Source: Pseudomonadota bacterium
GTDB taxonomy: Bacteria > Pseudomonadota > Alphaproteobacteria > Acetobacterales > Acetobacteraceae
Assembly: GCA_019351895.1 (NCBI GenBank)
Contig: JABBOH010000015.1
Coordinates: forward strand, 36,304-100,303
Direction of reading: 5' to 3'
DNA: 64,000 bases
Shown here: positions 63,102 to 64,000 of the stretch, in pieces
Layout: each line of letters starts with the position of its first letter
Position numbering within the stretch: position 1 is the first letter of the stretch
The notes under the pieces: generated by a model
What the model was told of the DNA's origin: nothing
Databases searched by the model: none
The model's input: the letters and a program-made list of their open reading frames with translations, nothing else
Translations under genes and position numbers: made by a program

Positions 63102-63921
63102 GTGCTTGCCTCCTGATGTTGTCCTGTGTCGGTCCTCGAGCCACCCTGGCCGAGGATCCGCCTAATGTTCGTCACGGACCGTCACCCGCCCTGCGGCTAA
63201 GAAAGGCAGAACTGCCCCTGGCCGCCCGGACCGTCGATCCCGTCTCGCTCACGCAACGGGCATGCCTGGATACGCGTTCGCGTCACGACGGCGATGCCCC
63301 AACGTTTGTCCAATCTTCTATCCGACCTTTTGCCGATCTTTTGTCCGACCTTTTGCCCGATCCCTTGTCCGGCATCTCACAGGCCATGCCTCATTGTCGG
63401 ATCGACACATCCATGACAACCTTATTCTCCAAGCCTTACGGTAGCATGACAAGCCAACCGCCGGCTTCCCCGCTGCACTCAATGCTCCGCGACACCTGAT
63501 GTCCAGACAAAAAGCGTGCTGGATGACAGTTCACAGTCGTCTCCCGAGCCACGGAACACCGGAGCGACGAAGATGCCGGAGAACGCCAAACCCCACCCCG
63601 CCGCGGTTTTGGTCAACCTCGGCTTGGTCGACGTCTCAATCTACAATTTCGATCACGGCCCAAGCTTAACCTGGATGCACGTAAACAGCGCGTTTATTTT
63701 TCGTAAGGCTCGGCATTTTTTGGCGCGGATGGTAGCGCACGCGATCAGGCAACAAGTTCGGCAACATGCTGAAACTGCTGCGCTTGGACCGTGGCCTGAG
63801 GCGCTTGGCTCGTGCAACAGGCGGGGCGGCGCCCTGGCCAGCAGGCGCCATCGCGGCAAGATCTTGTTATATCATCCCAGCGCGCGGCCGCGCCGCCGCG
63901 CCTGGCAGCAGGCCCAACAAG
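63102..63921. other. Gene-poor 820-bp region with short repeats
   Basis: No supportable gene. Short frames exist on both strands but lack domain, RBS or codon character. It holds an 11-12-bp degenerate tandem repeat (63309-63367) and one copy of a short element that reappears at the 3' end of the solute-binding-protein gene. Composition is less GC-rich than the genes in places (63640-63720). It may be decayed coding DNA. Confidence 0.5.
63309..63367. repeat. Degenerate 11-12-bp tandem repeat
   Basis: Five consecutive units: TCCAATCTTCTA, TCCGACCTTTTG, CCGATCTTTTG, TCCGACCTTTTG and CCCGATCCCTTG. The second and fourth are identical. Consensus TCCGAYCTTTTG. A small minisatellite in the gene-poor region right of marR. 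Confidence 0.85.
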
Positions 63922-63942
63922 TTATTTCGGCTGCATGCTGAA
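63750..63942. repeat. Duplicated short element at the solute-binding-protein 3' end
   Basis: CAACAAGTTCGGCAACATGCTGAA (63750-63773) resembles CAACAAGTTATTTCGGCTGC followed by ATGCTGAA (63915-63942); they share CAACAAGTT, TCGGC and ATGCTGAA with a 4-bp gap difference. The second copy spans the stop codon and last codons of the partial gene on the minus strand. The first may be a fragment of the same gene end. Confidence 0.55.
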
Positions 63943-64000
63943 TGGGAAATACATGGCGCTCACCTTCTCGAAGGTGCCGTCCTGCCGCACGGTGTTGATC
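63922..64000 (-). CDS. C-terminus of an extracellular solute-binding protein (truncated by window edge)
   Basis: On the minus strand the frame reads INTVRQDGTFEKVSAMYFPF then SMQPK, ending at TAA 63924-63922. The pattern LNTAI-x-DGTYxKIxxKYF-PF is typical of the end of family 3 ABC-transporter substrate-binding proteins. Only 25 residues are in the window, so the assignment is tentative and the ligand unknown. Confidence 0.6.
   Translation of the reverse strand, partial: INTVRQDGTFEKVSAMYFPFSMQPK

Noticed and set aside
63516..63941. A 141-codon plus-strand frame near the right edge
   Set aside because: No recognisable domain, biased composition, and overlaps the end of the solute-binding-protein gene on the other strand.

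Overview
The window looks like an ordinary chromosomal segment of a GC-rich alphaproteobacterium. It carries GcrA, GapR (DUF2312), a ChvI/ChvG two-component system, DUF1127, DUF1244, an alphaproteobacterial XRE regulator and a uvrC-pgsA-moaD-moaE block. Gene order and a short extragenic inverted repeat (12751-12772) suggest a Rhodospirillales or Acetobacteraceae-like organism; this placement is inference. Coding density is high and many genes overlap by 4 bp (ATGA, GTGA, TTGA), so there are many translationally coupled operons. Two tRNA genes are present, Met-CAT at 5826 and Phe-GAA at 8669 (minus strand). I saw no CRISPR array, complete insertion sequence or prophage.

Layout. 1-8.6 kb: an Lrp regulator, thioredoxin reductase, LysR, endonuclease III, MnmA, a CpdA-like phosphodiesterase, tRNA-Met, a NUDIX protein, an amidase and a small secreted Pro/His-rich protein. 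8.8-23.8 kb: the accessory highlight, a soluble di-iron monooxygenase island of the propane/acetone type (prm/mim). 23.8-26.4 kb: a deleted VOC gene and chvG/chvI. 26.5-30.7 kb: a HugZ-like protein, NUDIX, alkB, methionine salvage mtnC-mtnD-mtnB, and a solitary tatA. 31-42.7 kb: gcrA, a RgpF-like glycan protein, moaE/moaD, a lipoprotein, pgsA, uvrC, folB with a pteridine-reductase-like SDR, uvrB, DUF1127, LysR and XRE. 42.9-50.7 kb: lnt, tsaB-rimI, a hydroxyacid dehydrogenase, an SDR, pyruvate kinase, DUF167, an alpha/beta hydrolase and GNAT. 50.9-64 kb: a TPR-sulfotransferase, an arsenic operon (arsR-arsI-arsC-acr3), ETF-QO, DUF1244, a small polysaccharide group (DUF707, DUF4422, GT61), gapR, peroxiredoxin, YqgE, MarR, and the 3' end of a solute-binding protein gene.

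The monooxygenase island reads leftward as two transcription units. Unit one is a zinc alcohol dehydrogenase, a WD40 beta-propeller protein and a 66-aa unknown protein, all with 4-bp overlaps. Unit two is the hydroxylase alpha subunit, reductase, hydroxylase beta subunit, coupling protein, amidohydrolase, a DUF59 protein, a divergent GroEL and an AcoR-type activator. A second AcoR-type activator is divergent from the dehydrogenase. Each unit is preceded by a sequence matching a sigma-54 promoter (TGGCA...TTGC or ATGC), with a pair of TGT...ACA dyad-like sites upstream. This points to an inducible pathway in which the monooxygenase oxidises a short alkane, ketone or related substrate and the dehydrogenase processes the alcohol. 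The WD40 protein, the 66-aa protein and the remodelled GroEL apical domain are the least explained parts.
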